From the NCBI GenBank assembly GCA_001599975.1, contig BCIO01000003.1, forward strand, positions 372,001 to 436,000: a DNA stretch of 64,000 nt. The letters are read 5' to 3'. Under the pieces are notes generated by a model. It searched no databases. It was not told the DNA's origin and saw nothing but the letters and a program-made list of their open reading frames with translations. The DNA comes from Cystobasidiopsis lactophilus. Taxonomy: Eukaryota; Basidiomycota; Agaricostilbomycetes; Agaricostilbales; Chionosphaeraceae. Each line of letters opens with the position of its first letter. Position 1 is the first letter of the stretch. Below are positions 1 through 10,993 of the stretch, in pieces. The translations under genes were made by a program, and so were the position numbers.

Positions 1-259
1 GCCGCCACCGGAGTGCCACCCTTACCACTTCGAGAGTAATCTCTTGCCTTGAATCCTCTCGTAGTTATCTGGTCTTGACTTGCAGAATTAGATACGACAA
101 CGGGATACCGCGTGGAGCCATGCGGCGCCCTCAGCATGGAAAGAATTTGCCATCGACCAGCCAGCACTTCTCGTGAGCCTCCGTCTGGGTTATCTCTCTT
201 AGCTGTCTTTCCTTCTGTTTGTCTGAACACACTCTATCAGTGGCGGTCTCCAGCAGCAG

Positions 260-1221
260 ATGGTGCTTTTTCCTGACGTCTCAATCAATTGCCGCTGCCC
301 TTTGCCGGACAGCCCTCGCTCGGCACCATCACCCCAGCGCTCTCTGGCTCCGTTGAGGCAAACCCCGTTTGTGGACTTGCTGACATCACCTACAAAGTCG
401 ATTCGTCTCTCGCCACTGAAGCTGCTCAAACGGAACTTGGGAACCGATACCGACGTCTTGCTGTGCAGGCGAATTGAGACGGCACCTGACACCCCTTTGC
501 AGAGCCAGCCCCGAACTCCTGCTGGGGGCTCCGATGCTTTCCTCGTTATCAAGGTCTACCCGCCGCACTTAATCCGTCCCAGCAGCGTCCCAGAGGTCCT
601 CGCCTACCAGCAGGCAGCGCGCCTGCAAGGAATGACCCTCCCCTCTTGCTTTGGCGTGTTCTTGGTCGAGGTCCCGGATGAGGTCAGGGGCGGGGCAGAT
701 GGCCGCCTTGTGCTCGTTTTGGAGCACATGAAGGGCATTTCTCTGCTGGAGCATGTGCAAGAGCAGGCAATGTCCTCAAAGTCCAAGTAAGTTCCAACAT
801 TGCATCAAGGCTAGTCTAAACGTATTCCATCGCAGCGACGGCTTCAAGCTGCTCCATGATGGACAAGACAACACGCACTTCCGGTGGCACGATGCCATCG
901 CCTGTCAAAGGCTGCAGAAAAAACTTGAAGACGGTTTGGCCGAGCTGCACGCTTCCGGCATCGCGAACTTGGACTTCACTTTGCAAGATATACTCGTAAA
1001 TCATGCCCGCTTCTTCAATGGCTTTCATGAAGCTGAAACAGCGATAAGCGCAGATCGTCCCAAACGACGACAATGTCAACGACCCTCACGTTGTCTTCCT
1101 CGATCTAGAGGCTTGCCAGCTGCAGAAGAACATCTCTCAAGCAGATTGGGAACACTGGGTTCGCGAAGATCGGGAGCTGCTGTACAAAAACATGAGCGAC
1201 GCCGGCATGACGAGCATTTGA
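260..1221 (+). CDS. Degenerate protein-kinase-like protein
   Basis: Three exons (260-786, 836-995, 1054-1221) joined at GT-AG introns of 49 and 58 nt give an open frame of 284 residues. The N-lobe shows a VIKVY strand (a VAIK-like lysine) at about residue 98, followed by PEVLAYQQ, which could supply the paired glutamate. A hinge-like LVLVLEHMKG follows. The C-lobe carries ASGIANLDFTLQDIL, a degenerate form of the H-x-D-x4-N catalytic loop, then VVFLDLEAC in the place of the DFG motif. This order is typical of fungal kinase-like or phosphotransferase-like orphans. It lacks a clear glycine loop and a canonical HRD, so activity is doubtful. The start is the first ATG of the open frame, and an upstream exon before the ATG cannot be excluded. 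Its 3' end faces the SEC24 3' end across about 80 bp. Confidence 0.6.
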
Positions 1222-1301
1222 GGCTGGCAACAACGAGAATGGCATGAACGTGTCGTGGGAGTGCATGGGCGCTAGTGCCAATAGAAGGCAACCGTGCTAT
1301 G

Positions 1302-4300
1302 CTACCAGATGCCCTTGAACATCGCGGAGTTTTCGGCTTCTGCGTCCCGCTTCTCCCCTAACAGCGCAGATTGGATCTGCTTGTGAGCGAGACAAAGGTA
1401 GTCGGCGTAGCTGTGTATTGACCGGTCAGCTCACACGTCGGGAGATGATCGAGAAGCAAGGGAACGCACCTTAACGAGTCGTTGTTGGGGTCCTCGATGA
1501 GCATGTTGGCAAACTCCATCTGACCCCAGAGATTGAGCATCAACTAGCCAACAGTTGATAAAGATGTGGACAAACCTCGGTGCCATCAATCCCTTGGCGA
1601 GCAATTAGGATGGGGAGCGTCCGGTGCCGCTGCTTGGTGGCCAACTCGGCGACTAAAGTTCTGGCCTGCTCCGAAAGCAGTGTCGGTAGATTCGGGAATT
1701 GCGTCTGCGAATGATGTTGGACGCTTAGCAAGCGATCGCAGCTGCCGGGCTGCAAGACCACCCACAATGCGCGTGTCAATATCTTTCAGGTCGTCAACGC
1801 CGTACAGGTCTTGCAGCAGCTGCGGGGAAACGGCGGCCCCTAGCCATAGGATGGCCGTCTCGCCATTTTCTGTGTGGTGAAACGTTCGCAAAGTCTCTTT
1901 CATGAAGATATAGGCGATCGAGGACGCACCTATAAGGTATGCTCCGTGAGCCTCCATCCGCTGGTAGCTGACTCGGATCTGTTGCGGTAGACGGATCCGA
2001 CCGTTGGCCATGGGTTGGCAGTCATCAGGGTGAAGGTTGTGGAGAGGGAAGAAGCGGGGGTAGAGAAACTCGACGGTGGCGAATACGCCCATGGACTTGA
2101 TCATGCGCATATAGTAGGTCCGGACGTCGGAGGCGACAGGCCCGCCTTTAAGAGCCTTGGTCTTCATCACTGATAGAGCGTAGAGAGGGAAGAGCTTGAA
2201 GGATTCTGGGAGGATGAGCTGTACGAAGCGAAATTGAAATCTCGGGCAAAATAGATGTAGTGATACAACAAACGCACCTGGCCAGGAGAGGTTGCCGAAG
2301 CACAGTGCTTCCGGTATGATAGCAAAGCTTTGACGCAGTGGTCGGTCAGCGTATCCCGCACATCCCGTAGCGTCTTGGACAGAGTGTGGGTAATCGCTGA
2401 GATTCAATCCACATCACTGAGCAACACATTCCACTGGCGAAGAAGATTCCCGCTCACCTTCTTTGAGGACGACAGTGATAGTGGCGTCCATATCTGCCGT
2501 CCTGAACACATCCCCCAACTTCGAGCTGACGCCCACCGCCAAGTTGTGGCACCGGACCCGCCGCTGCCCGCTCGCCGACGTGTACAGCACGGCGCACTGG
2601 AAGTAGGCCGGCAGCTTCTCGTCCAGCTTGGACTCGTGGCGGATGATGGCGGCGATGGCCTTGTCCGAGTCCAGGGTGCCAAACTCCAAGTCGGTCACGT
2701 TTCGCTGCCACAGGTTGCCAAAGTGGTCCGAGATCCGCAGGCCCTCCGAGCACCGGATGCGCATGGTGATGGAGTAGCCCGTCTCCCTGGTCAAGACGCC
2801 CCACAGCTCAGACTGGACCCGAGCGCCTTCCCGCACCAGGTCGAAACGGGGGTGAAAGAACATTTCGCCGCCCGTCAAGCCAGACAGCACTCCGATGGAG
2901 GCCACGTCAATGTATTGGGTAGGGAAGAGAAAGAGGTTGACGCCGATCCCGGCGTCGGCGCACTCCTCGCCCAAGGTGCGATAGAGCGGATCTTGCGAAG
3001 TGAACAGGGTGCGCTCTTTGTCTGTGCCGTAGAGCTTTTGGTCTTCTCGATGCTTTAGAGCGCCTGGGCCGAGAGTGGGAAGGCAGGATTGGAAGAGGTT
3101 GATTTGCCCGCCGAACCGTTTCTGTCCGCGCAACCATTTTCAGTACTTGAGCCTCAACTCGAAGAGGGCAAACAAACGAGGATGCAGATGCAAGCCTTGA
3201 CGGCAGCGCCCATGGCCGCTTCGACGATCATGTTGTCGTTGTACACATTTTCGATGGTGGTCAGGAGCTGCTCGATCACCGGTCTGTTGAGAGCGCATCA
3301 GACGATCTTCCTGATCATGGCAAGCAAGAAACCAACCTGGACTCTATTGGGTCGACCAACAAGCCTTGGAAGAGGGGCAAGAACATGTCCTCCAAGTCTG
3401 GGACCACCATCATTTGGGGCTGCTCAAGCTCTGGAGACAAGTTGTAAAACTGGACGGTGGTGTCGAAAGTGATGATGGCAATCTGCGACCCAGGCGGCAG
3501 GCTTGTCCGTTGCGGGGGCGAGTCCCCATTTGCGCCGTCTGCGTTCTCTTCGGGAGCAAGGGCGGGCGGGTAGAGGCACTCGCGGATGGAGTGGCACACC
3601 TGGCGGATCATGTGCGACTTGCCGGCCGTGAGGGAGACGTCGATCGCAAAGACGTACTTCATCGGCTCTGGCGTCCGCGGCTGGCCCTGGGTCGTCACGC
3701 TCGATGTGGAAGGGGTCGGGTTGGAGGCGGCCATCTCTTCCGCTGTTGGCTGAACCCAGTACTCCTTGGGCACGATGAAGTCCACCGAGCCAAAGGTGAG
3801 CTCTGGCCGTTGGTCCAGGTCGAGTCGCCGGCCAGAGACGTCCAGGTGGCTGAAGTACTCTTGTGGGACTGTGCATACGCAGACCCCGAAATGAGACCCA
3901 ACCCCCAGATCTGACGGTGAGAGCAGGCAGCGCACCTGGAGTGACACCTCCACACAGGTTGCAAACGAACTGCTGGCCGCCGTCTTGGAAGCGGCACCAG
4001 GCGTTGATGTAGCCCCGGCAATGCTGGCACCTCGGCGGCCCTTCCGTCGCGCTAAAGTCGGTCAAGGGCACCGGCTGCTCCCCTGGTGCTAGTTCTGCAA
4101 ACGGTTGGGCCACCAGACCCAGCGGCATTTGCGCGGCGATGGCCAGGTCGTCCGAGTGCGGCAGCGTGTACGTGGTCATCCTCATGAACCGCGGGCTGCA
4201 ATTGCCTGTGCGTCGAGCAATTCTTGGACGTCAAAACGGATCTAGATTATATATGGCAGCACAGCAATGGACGCACCTTGATCCACGGCGGTGTAATCAA

Positions 4301-4739
4301 CCATGGCGAGAGGCACGCTCGCTTTGGCGCACGTCAAGTAGTAGCCGTCCTGCTCGGTGTCGATGCGCTGCTGGTCGATGGCCTGAACGATGACTGGCGA
4401 TGGGATCTGGTCGACGTCAATCTTGGCGGCGGGCCTCTGTTGGCCAGGCGCGAGCTGCTGGCCTGCTGAGTGGACGGGCTGGGCAATGTTGCCATGAGGC
4501 TGCTGGTCGAGCTGGGGGCTGTTGTAGCCTGGTTGATGCTGCGCTGAGGAGGTTGTTGCAGGCTGCGGCGGTGGCTGCTGCTGCTGAGGGGCGCCAGAGC
4601 CAATGGCGATGTCCGAGTGGTAAGCTCGCTGCGACCGCTTCGTTTTGGGCAGCGGAGCGTCCTATTCGCGGGCCCTGGCGATCAGTTCTGATACTCCAAA
4701 GCAGGCAAGGACCCGCACATTCAGAGACAAGTGCTCCAT
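1302..4739 (-). CDS. SEC24: COPII coat protein Sec24
   Basis: Sec24 is the cargo-binding subunit of the COPII inner coat and pairs with Sec23 on ER exit sites. Eleven predicted exons (4719-4739, 4277-4661, 3936-4205, 3337-3868, 3178-3283, 2458-3121, 2278-2396, 1766-2218, 1576-1704, 1470-1519, 1302-1410) sum to 2838 nt, exactly 945 codons plus stop. Visible in order: a Q/P-rich N-terminus; IPSPV...DQ and GNCSPRFMR; the zinc finger C-x2-C...C-x2-C (PPRCQHCRGYINAWC, FVCNLCGG); the trunk domain beginning KYVFAIDVS; the beta-sandwich and helical regions (FGGQINLFQS, GVNLFLFPTQY, GGEMFFHP); and the gelsolin-like end with TLPILIARQGIDGTE and FANMLIEDPNNDSL. The tiny first exon (MEHLSLN) is chosen because an in-frame TAG sits just upstream of exon 2. 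The length is usual for the family. Confidence 0.95.
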
Positions 4740-5114
4740 CGCGCACTCCCACTGCGACAGGCCAGGTCCAATGCGCTCAAAACTTGAGCGCGCCTCTTTG
4801 TTGATCCTCCCGCTCCAAAGTTGTGGTGTTGGGCTCTAGCTTGTTTCTTGGCTAAAGGTCAAGCGCGTAGCTTTCCAAAATGTGCTCTACAAGTCAGAAG
4901 GATCCCTGTCAAACCCCGAAGTCCAAGAGTTCACCATGCACAAACAGCAACGTCGCCGCCACCAAAACCCATAACCACCACCACCCGAGCCAACGTGCAA
5001 GGGGCAGGTAGGCCAGCCTAGGAATCATGCCTCACTCGCGCTCTTCCGCCAACCAAACCATGAAAGGATCGCCAAACCGCCATCCCCAAATTTCTCAAAC
5101 CTGCCACCTGGGAC
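4740..5114. other. Intergenic, SEC24 promoter side
   Basis: About 375 bp between the SEC24 start and the 3' end of the short F-box gene. It must hold the SEC24 promoter and the F-box terminator. No coding pattern or distinct motif is visible. Confidence 0.6.
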
Positions 5115-5813
5115 CTACCCGTTCGCCGCCACAAGCCCCGACGGCGCCTTCTTCCGAGGCGACTCGACAAGAAGTCCGTCGGCTATCGTCCACTCCGTTG
5201 CTCCCTTCCCCGTCGGCGTGTAGCGCTTGCCTCTGTAGACCAGGACGATAGCGGAGCAGTTCGTCACCCGTTCCAGTCGAGGCAGATCATCCAGCGAAAC
5301 CTCGTCCTCAACAGATCCATAGCGGAAGGTTAGGTGGGTAATTCTTTCCAGGCCAAGCGTTTCCAGCGCTGCCACGTTGATCCAATCCGACCCTTCGTAG
5401 AGGTCGATTTCCAGGTCGATGTCGAGTTGGGACCGATTGTTGGCAATTGCAGGGAAGGAGAGAATCTGGCAGGCATAGTCGGAGTAGGTCTCTTCGAAGA
5501 GGATCCAATGGATTCGTCGCACATGAATCAGAGAAGGCGCAAAGCATTCCAACCACGCCTGAATCTTGTCCGTGGCCTCTTCGTCTGGGCCATCATCAAG
5601 ATAGATCTGCAACGAACGCCACATGGGAAGGGCGAACGCGTCCCGAAGCTGGTGATTGACATGAAGGGCCCATGGGAAGGGCGTCATCCTGCAAGAACAA
5701 CGCGACCGGAATCGACCGTGCTCGGTGCGGCCGACATTCAACGTCATTTGCATCATTTCGGCAAAGCCACCAATGTGGATCAGGATCTCCTTTGGCAGGT
5801 CGGTGAGCCGCAT
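5115..5813 (-). CDS. Short F-box protein (left cluster, copy 1)
   Basis: Single-exon gene of 232 residues. The N-terminal RLTDLPKEILIHIGGF is the first half of an F-box, which would recruit Skp1 for an SCF ubiquitin ligase. It continues with VNHQLRDAFALPMWRSLQIYL, where the family P-x-L-W becomes LPMWRSL. Next comes the family segment APSLIHVRRIHWILF (about residues 92-106). The shared C-terminal module follows: LDDLPRLERV, YRGKRY and ATEWTIADGLLVE. There is no hydrophobic tail, unlike some paralogues. The substrate is unknown. It belongs to the ten-gene F-box family of this window and is transcribed in the same direction as the next short copy upstream of it. Confidence 0.75.
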   Translation of the reverse strand: MRLTDLPKEILIHIGGFAEMMQMTLNVGRTEHGRFRSRCSCRMTPFPWALHVNHQLRDAFALPMWRSLQIYLDDGPDEEATDKIQAWLECFAPSLIHVRRIHWILFEETYSDYACQILSFPAIANNRSQLDIDLEIDLYEGSDWINVAALETLGLERITHLTFRYGSVEDEVSLDDLPRLERVTNCSAIVLVYRGKRYTPTGKGATEWTIADGLLVESPRKKAPSGLVAANG

Positions 5814-6396
5814 GACTTTTGATCGATCTGCTCGCCTCGAATGAGCTCACTTGTCGTCCTGGAATGAAGCGCACATACATTTTCGAGCTTCCAGGAAGCC
5901 ACGAATGGCTCAACAAAGGCACACAGAGACGACAATTTTGCCGTGACAAGTCAGTGCCGCAGATTTGCAGTTGAGTGACCAATGCCAAAACGGAGGCGCG
6001 GCTTGGGCTCGCTGCACAGGTTGAGGCAGGCTCTCTTTCAGGCAGGTTGACGCTCCCTTGAGGTTACAGTGGACGATGCGGCAAGAAAGCGAAACCGAGA
6101 TGTTTAGGTGAGGGATGTCGTATCGGCGAAATGCCTTGGTGGTGGCCAGCCTTTTGCCACCCAATGCTTGCAACCCGCTCTGTGTGCTCTCCAAAAGTAC
6201 AAAGACAGATAGAAAGGTACGCCCAGTGTTAACCAATCCCGAGATCCTTCGATCCCTCCAGACCCACCAAAACGCCACTCACCTCATTGACTCCACAAGG
6301 TAGAACTGTTCGGGAACCAGCACTCTTGAGCATAGACCTTGAGAGCGCGAGATTTTGAAAGTAGCTCACAAGTCTTCCTTCTTCCGTGTCCACCCG
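5814..6396. promoter_or_regulatory. Intergenic with a GGTGGCAAA motif
   Basis: 583 bp between two short F-box genes, serving as promoter of the lower one. TTTGCCACC at 6153-6161 (GGTGGCAAA in the direction of the minus-strand gene) lies about 340 bp upstream of that start. It matches the yeast Rpn4 (PACE) core. Function here is inference only. Confidence 0.3.
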
Positions 6397-7143
6397 CTAC
6401 AACAGGCGCGGACGATAGCAGGAATACTCGATGAGCTCGCCATCGTGAACGGTCCACTCGAACTCCTCGGTTCTCTTGATCTCCAAGCGCTGGTCACCAA
6501 GAATCAATGTGCAAGCGGTACTCTTGACTGAAACCGACTGAAGGCTAGGGAAGCCGTCTAAGTGGATGGTGGCCGGAGCGGAAGAGTAAGACCCGATTTC
6601 GATGCGGGTGATTCGGTTCCAGTCCATGGCGTCCGTTGCCAGCACCTTCTTCCACTGCTCGCCGAAATGCATGCCTTCTAATGTGATGCCGATCTGCTCG
6701 CTGTTGTCCCTAAGTGAGGGAAAGGACAAAATCGATGCGGCGAGCTTGAGACAAGAGGCTTGCGTGCCAAAATTGAACACGACTCGTCGGACGAAGGTCA
6801 AAGGACGGGCGTAGTGATTCAGAAAGAGGAGGAATCTGAGCAGAGCCGTATCTTCTTTGATGATATCAGAAGGAAAGTCGAATGCAAAGCGAGAAGGAAA
6901 GTCGAATGCAAAGCGGAAGATGAAGATAACAGATCGCCACAAAAATGGAGAAAACGCTTTGTGGAGCTGTCGGTTGATGCCAAGCGCACTCGAATGGCGA
7001 GCGGGATGGAAGTCCATCTCTTGCTCTGGTCGGTGGTTGGAGGTGAACGATTTGAGCGGTGGCAAAAATGATATTTCTGGAGAGCCTTCGAAGAAGGATC
7101 CAATGTGTTCGAGGATTTCAAACGGCAAGTCAGTGAGGAGCAT
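6397..7143 (-). CDS. Short F-box protein (left cluster, copy 2)
   Basis: Single-exon gene of 248 residues. It starts MLLTDLPFEILEHIGSFF (F-box), followed by NRQLHKAFSPFLWRSVIFIF, the second half of the F-box with the family P-x-L-W-x4 signature. YARPLTFVRRVVF is the R-P-x2-x-V segment. The C-terminus has the shared module LDGFPSLQSV ... LGDQRLEI ... FEWTVHDGELIE. An exact 24-nt tandem repeat duplicates eight residues (RFAFDFPS) right after the F-box. The length and module order match copy 1, which lies 583 bp downstream in the same direction. Skp1 binding is inferred from the F-box, and the target is unknown. Confidence 0.75.
   Translation of the reverse strand: MLLTDLPFEILEHIGSFFEGSPEISFLPPLKSFTSNHRPEQEMDFHPARHSSALGINRQLHKAFSPFLWRSVIFIFRFAFDFPSRFAFDFPSDIIKEDTALLRFLLFLNHYARPLTFVRRVVFNFGTQASCLKLAASILSFPSLRDNSEQIGITLEGMHFGEQWKKVLATDAMDWNRITRIEIGSYSSAPATIHLDGFPSLQSVSVKSTACTLILGDQRLEIKRTEEFEWTVHDGELIEYSCYRPRLL
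6868..6915. repeat. Exact 24-nt tandem duplication in a coding region
   Basis: Two identical 24-nt units, 6868-6891 and 6892-6915, sit inside the short F-box gene. They keep the frame and duplicate eight residues. The identity of the units points to a recent slippage event. Confidence 0.9.
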
Positions 7144-7725
7144 GGTCTTCTGTCCACATTCCCGACATCAGCCTCTGCTCTTTGCCATAAAACAATCACC
7201 TGTACCTTTTTTCCAGCTTCGAATAGCTTTAGATGGGTCTGGGATGGCCAAGCTAGGAGCGCAGATCGTAGATTGAAGACAGCACTTTGACAGGCCCGCC
7301 GGGCAGACGATGGAAGATTGGGGTTTGAAAGAGGCAAAGCTTGCTTCAGGGCTGAGCTTGCCTCAGGCGCAGCGCGGATGCTGTAGTTCTTGCAAAAAAA
7401 CGACGTCGAGGTTGACAGGTCGGCGGAGAGGGAGAGAAAGAGAAGCCTGCTGTCAAAGTTCGCTGAACGCCCAGGCGTGCGCTGGTGGTGCAACTTTCGC
7501 CGCCGCGGCAGGCCTTCGAGAAGGAAAGCGCAAGCCTCATTGTTGTCCTGGAGATACTTTCATGGGTAGGTAGGGTAGCCGGAAAGCCATTGAAATTCAA
7601 ATGGCATAAGTTCGTTTCGTGAGTACATGTACTGCAAGTGCCTGAGTGAGCCTTTTATGGCCACCAAGAAAGAGAACGAAAGGCAAGCTCACCAAGGGAG
7701 CAGGCCGAAGAGTCAGGGAAGATGT
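7144..7725. other. Intergenic between short F-box and DUF7726-like genes
   Basis: 582 bp between the short F-box start and the 3' end of the next minus-strand gene. Small open frames exist on both strands but none shows family motifs or a coherent splice pattern. I see only promoter and 3' UTR space. Confidence 0.5.
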
Positions 7726-8781
7726 CTATCCCATGAAGACCCAGACCTTGCGGTTGGCGGCATGAGCATCCATGTGGTGGCCATCGGCTGTTCAGGGCGC
7801 ATCAGAACTGCATTCCACAGGGTTCATTCAACTTTCGATGGAGTACTGTTCATTCAACTTGAGACGTACCGCCCCAGGCCTTCTCGTTCTTCTTGCGGGT
7901 GGCGCTCTTGGGCTTGCCCTCGGCGATGCGCTTCTTCTCAAAGTAGTGCTGTTTTCCTACCCATCAGCTATGCTGCACACTCAAGAAGAAAGAAGAAGAT
8001 GTACGTAGGCGGCCCAGTAAGTGCCGTTGCCTTTGAGAACGCGTCAGCACGGGAAGGATGGAAGAGGAGAGGGGCCGACTAACCAGCGCCGCCGTCAGGT
8101 CCAGTCTGAGCCATCTGGTGGGGGGAATGAGACGTGGAGTTCAAATAGATCTGAGGATCAAGCGCTTACGAAGCGGCCGTACTGTAAGTGGATGAGAGGA
8201 ACGTTAGTGCCACCACCCGGAGAGCAATTGAGGTGCGGCGTACAGAGTTGGAGTTGACCCTGTTCCGTTGACGTGGTCAGCATCACAGAGTCACTTCAGA
8301 TGAGAAAACGCACTGGAGCTCCTTCTGGAAGTGGGTGACCTTTCGAGTGAAACTGCTGTCAGCCTGGTTCAACGCGCAAGTCTGGCAGCTCGATTCACCT
8401 TGTTGCCCTCAGCGATGTGGGCTATAGAGCTCTGTAAGCATCATCCAAGAGTGACGAAAGGCAGACGAACCTCGGATCTTGCGGCGGACCTCGTTCTGCG
8501 CACCGACCTTCAGGAATGTGCAGCGAAACAACAACGCGGGACAGACGTACGCAGTTGTCGTAGATGGGGGCCTCTTTGGGCTGCACATTGTCAACATTGT
8601 CAGCTGACATTGCCCTGGCACGCCACAGAAGCTTCGGCGCGCTTACATCGTAGGCGGCGAGCTCCGCCTCGATTTGGGCCTCTTTGGTGAGCTTGACCTT
8701 CTTGCTGCTGCTGGTCGAAGCCTTCTCGGCCTGCGGCTCGTTCGCGTCGACGTCGTCGAGGGGGCGCTTGGTCGAAGGCAT
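7726..8781 (-). CDS. DUF7726-like (homeobox-like) fungal protein
   Basis: Spliced by eye from about ten small exons. The start is MPSTKRPLDD with a basic SSSKKVKLTK stretch resembling a nuclear signal. Then follow APIYDNC, NEVRRKIRAHIAEGNK, SSFTRKV, YGRFMAQTGPDG, GTYWAAYHYFEKKRI and AEGKPKSATRKKNEKAW. From memory, this order matches a fungal domain listed as DUF7726: a D-x-C-x-x-(V)RRKI start, a NRFM-Q-GP centre and an AY-FFEK-RI-EGKPK end. That domain is small, helical and often called homeobox-like. Function is unknown; a nucleic-acid role is only suggested by the basic stretch. Some exons are very small (for example the 12-nt exon for YGRF), and one predicted intron is only 35 nt, so the model needs transcript support. 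It sits inside the left F-box cluster but is unrelated to it. Confidence 0.65.
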
Positions 8782-9104
8782 TGTCAACCAAGGGGATGGG
8801 TGGTTGGTGCAGAAAGAGGAAATCAAAACGCGTCACAGCAGCGCAAAATGTAAACAAAGATTCCCGAAGTGTGTCCCAGAGCTGCTGTCTACAGTCTGAC
8901 CGCTGAACGCCGCTGAAGCGCAAGGAGAGAAGGGCTAGGCAATGTCTCAAGGGCGCAAGCGATTGCAGGCAAAAACCGGGGCAAGGAGGACGACTTGGCC
9001 TCCAAACGGGTCCAAGCATACAATCATTCTGCTCTTAAGTCTACATACAAGATCAGACAAAATTGATGTTCAGAACACACCATCTCCCTCTCCAGGGACG
9101 CCCG
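8782..9104. other. Intergenic
   Basis: 323 bp between the DUF7726-like start and the B-type F-box stop, both on the minus strand. It is promoter and 3' UTR space, with nothing else recognised. Confidence 0.5.
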
Positions 9105-10776
9105 TCACTGGTTAGGTTGCCCATCACTGTCGCCATCTGCGGCCTGATCGTCGTCTTCTGCTGCTTCTTCTTCATCATCATCACCGTCTCTTGCGTCTTG
9201 ATCACCACTGCCATCTCCTACGTCCGGCTCATCTGGTGGTGCGTACGCGACATCAACCCCTGAACGACAGACATTAGCTCTCGACAACGAACGCCAGACC
9301 ACAGACGAAGACACCGTACGCGAGACTGAGCCAAAGAGCCCTCGGACACGCATCACATCTTCCACGATGTCTAATGCGAGTTTGTAGCGGCTGCATGCGG
9401 TCAGGTGCACTTGGGTCAAGGCGGGAAGCGCGGACGGCGTGCAGAGCAAGCGACCCAGGGCAAAGAGGACGGGCTGGTCGGACGGCATGTTGCTTGATAT
9501 GCTAATTGTCAAAGTGGTGATTGTAGGGTGCGACAGCATATCGACGTTCATGGCGTCCAGTGCCGAAGGCGTCATGGTGTCGGTGTCGGCCTGCGGGAAC
9601 GCGTCGCTCTCCTCGCCAAAGATCAGGCTGAGTCGCTCCAGTGTCGCGAACCGCTGCAGTCCGCGCCAGTCAAAGTGGCGGAATCGGCTGTCGTCGGCGT
9701 CCGCCTCTTCGTAGCAGAACTTGAACTGGAGCGAACACAGCGAGACCGGGAGCTGCTGCAGGAACACGGGCCAATCCCTGCTCCAAATTGATGAACGAAC
9801 CACTTGAGAACGCTTTCGTCGAAAAGAAAAGACAGCTTGGAGGAGCTCACACTTGCAGGTCTAGGGAAACGACACCCCAGACGTCGACTTCAGCTTCGAT
9901 TAAGCCAAACCGATCTCCCATGTCTTTGACCGACCCAAAATCCTGCGTCATGGCCCAGCGATGGTTGTCGCCCATAGAGATGCGGAGTTTCACCAGCCGC
10001 AGGCCTTCCGGTTCCACCACCCATTCGCAGTCATCATACCAAGACGACGTGCCGTACTCCACCCCTTTATAAGTGAACCGAGCACTCGAATAGCAGACTA
10101 CCGCTATCGACGTCAAAGCTGGAAACTCCTCGATGGCAAATCGGAGCGGCGGGGGTTCTGGAAAGTCTGGGTCTCCGCCATCATACTCCAGCTTGAGGTG
10201 AGTCAGCTGAGCGAAGACGGCAGGTATGAGCTCGGTGCAGGTGGAGGAGGCAGCTTGGGTGAAGTGCGCCGCAATACTGATCTTCGGTTGCGTTTCGTTT
10301 AAATGAGCCTCTTGAAGGCGCTTCAGAAAGGCGCTCATGAACGTCGAGGCCAGCCCATCTGGTACACCACCCTCCACGTGCAAGATGAGCGATGTGATTT
10401 GCACCAGGGGCGTTGGCGCAATCGCAAACAACGAGGCCACTGCTGCTAAGGCGTCCACCTCGATTTGGTGCCAGGGCAACAAGGGAGCCCTTCCTTCCTT
10501 TGAGAAGCCGACGCGCACCGTCGCCCAAAGCAGAGGATACACCAATTGAAGCACTCGACGATTGACCAAGAGCAGAGACCAGGCTTTCGGGCCTCTGAGC
10601 GTAGCACGGAGGATGCTGTGTTCATCGAAGCGGATCGTGATTGAAGGAGGCTGAGAGTCAACGCCCGCCGGCATGCAGAAGCCGAAGATGGGCGAAAGCA
10701 GCTCGTCAGGTAGCCCTAAGAGCCCGGACGATGGTATTGGGGCCGGATTGGAAGCCTGCGAAGGGCGCATTGCCAC
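9105..10776 (-). CDS. Long F-box protein, B-type (left cluster)
   Basis: Three exons with introns at 9778-9850 and 9260-9319. It starts MAMRPSQAS and has the F-box at GLLGLPDELLSPIFGFC, then VNRRVLQLVYPLLWATV. The shared module reads IEEFPALTSI, YKGVEYGTSSWYDDCEWVVE. VWGVVSLDLQ leads across the first intron into DWPVFLQQLP, opening the second C-terminal module (FRHFDWRGLQRFATLERL, LIFGEE). The last exon encodes a strongly acidic tail of D and E residues. Its closest relative is the plus-strand gene at 52087-53602, which has the same two intron positions but a much shorter tail. The acceptor for intron 1 was chosen because it is the one that keeps the conserved D-W-P frame. Confidence 0.7.
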
Positions 10777-10993
10777 GAAATGAGAGGATCGCCGGATCGA
10801 CCGGGAAGCAGTGGCGACTGACCATTCTTCTTTGCTCTATGGGATCTAACTGGAGCCGTTGGTGTAACCAATGGTCGCACTTCACAATGAGATGATCGCC
10901 TGGGTCAAAGCGCATAGAGAACAGCCTATTAGTTAGTGAGGGAACTCGAGCCCGATGTGGCAGACTCGAGAAGTGGTAGGGAAGAAGTGGTAT

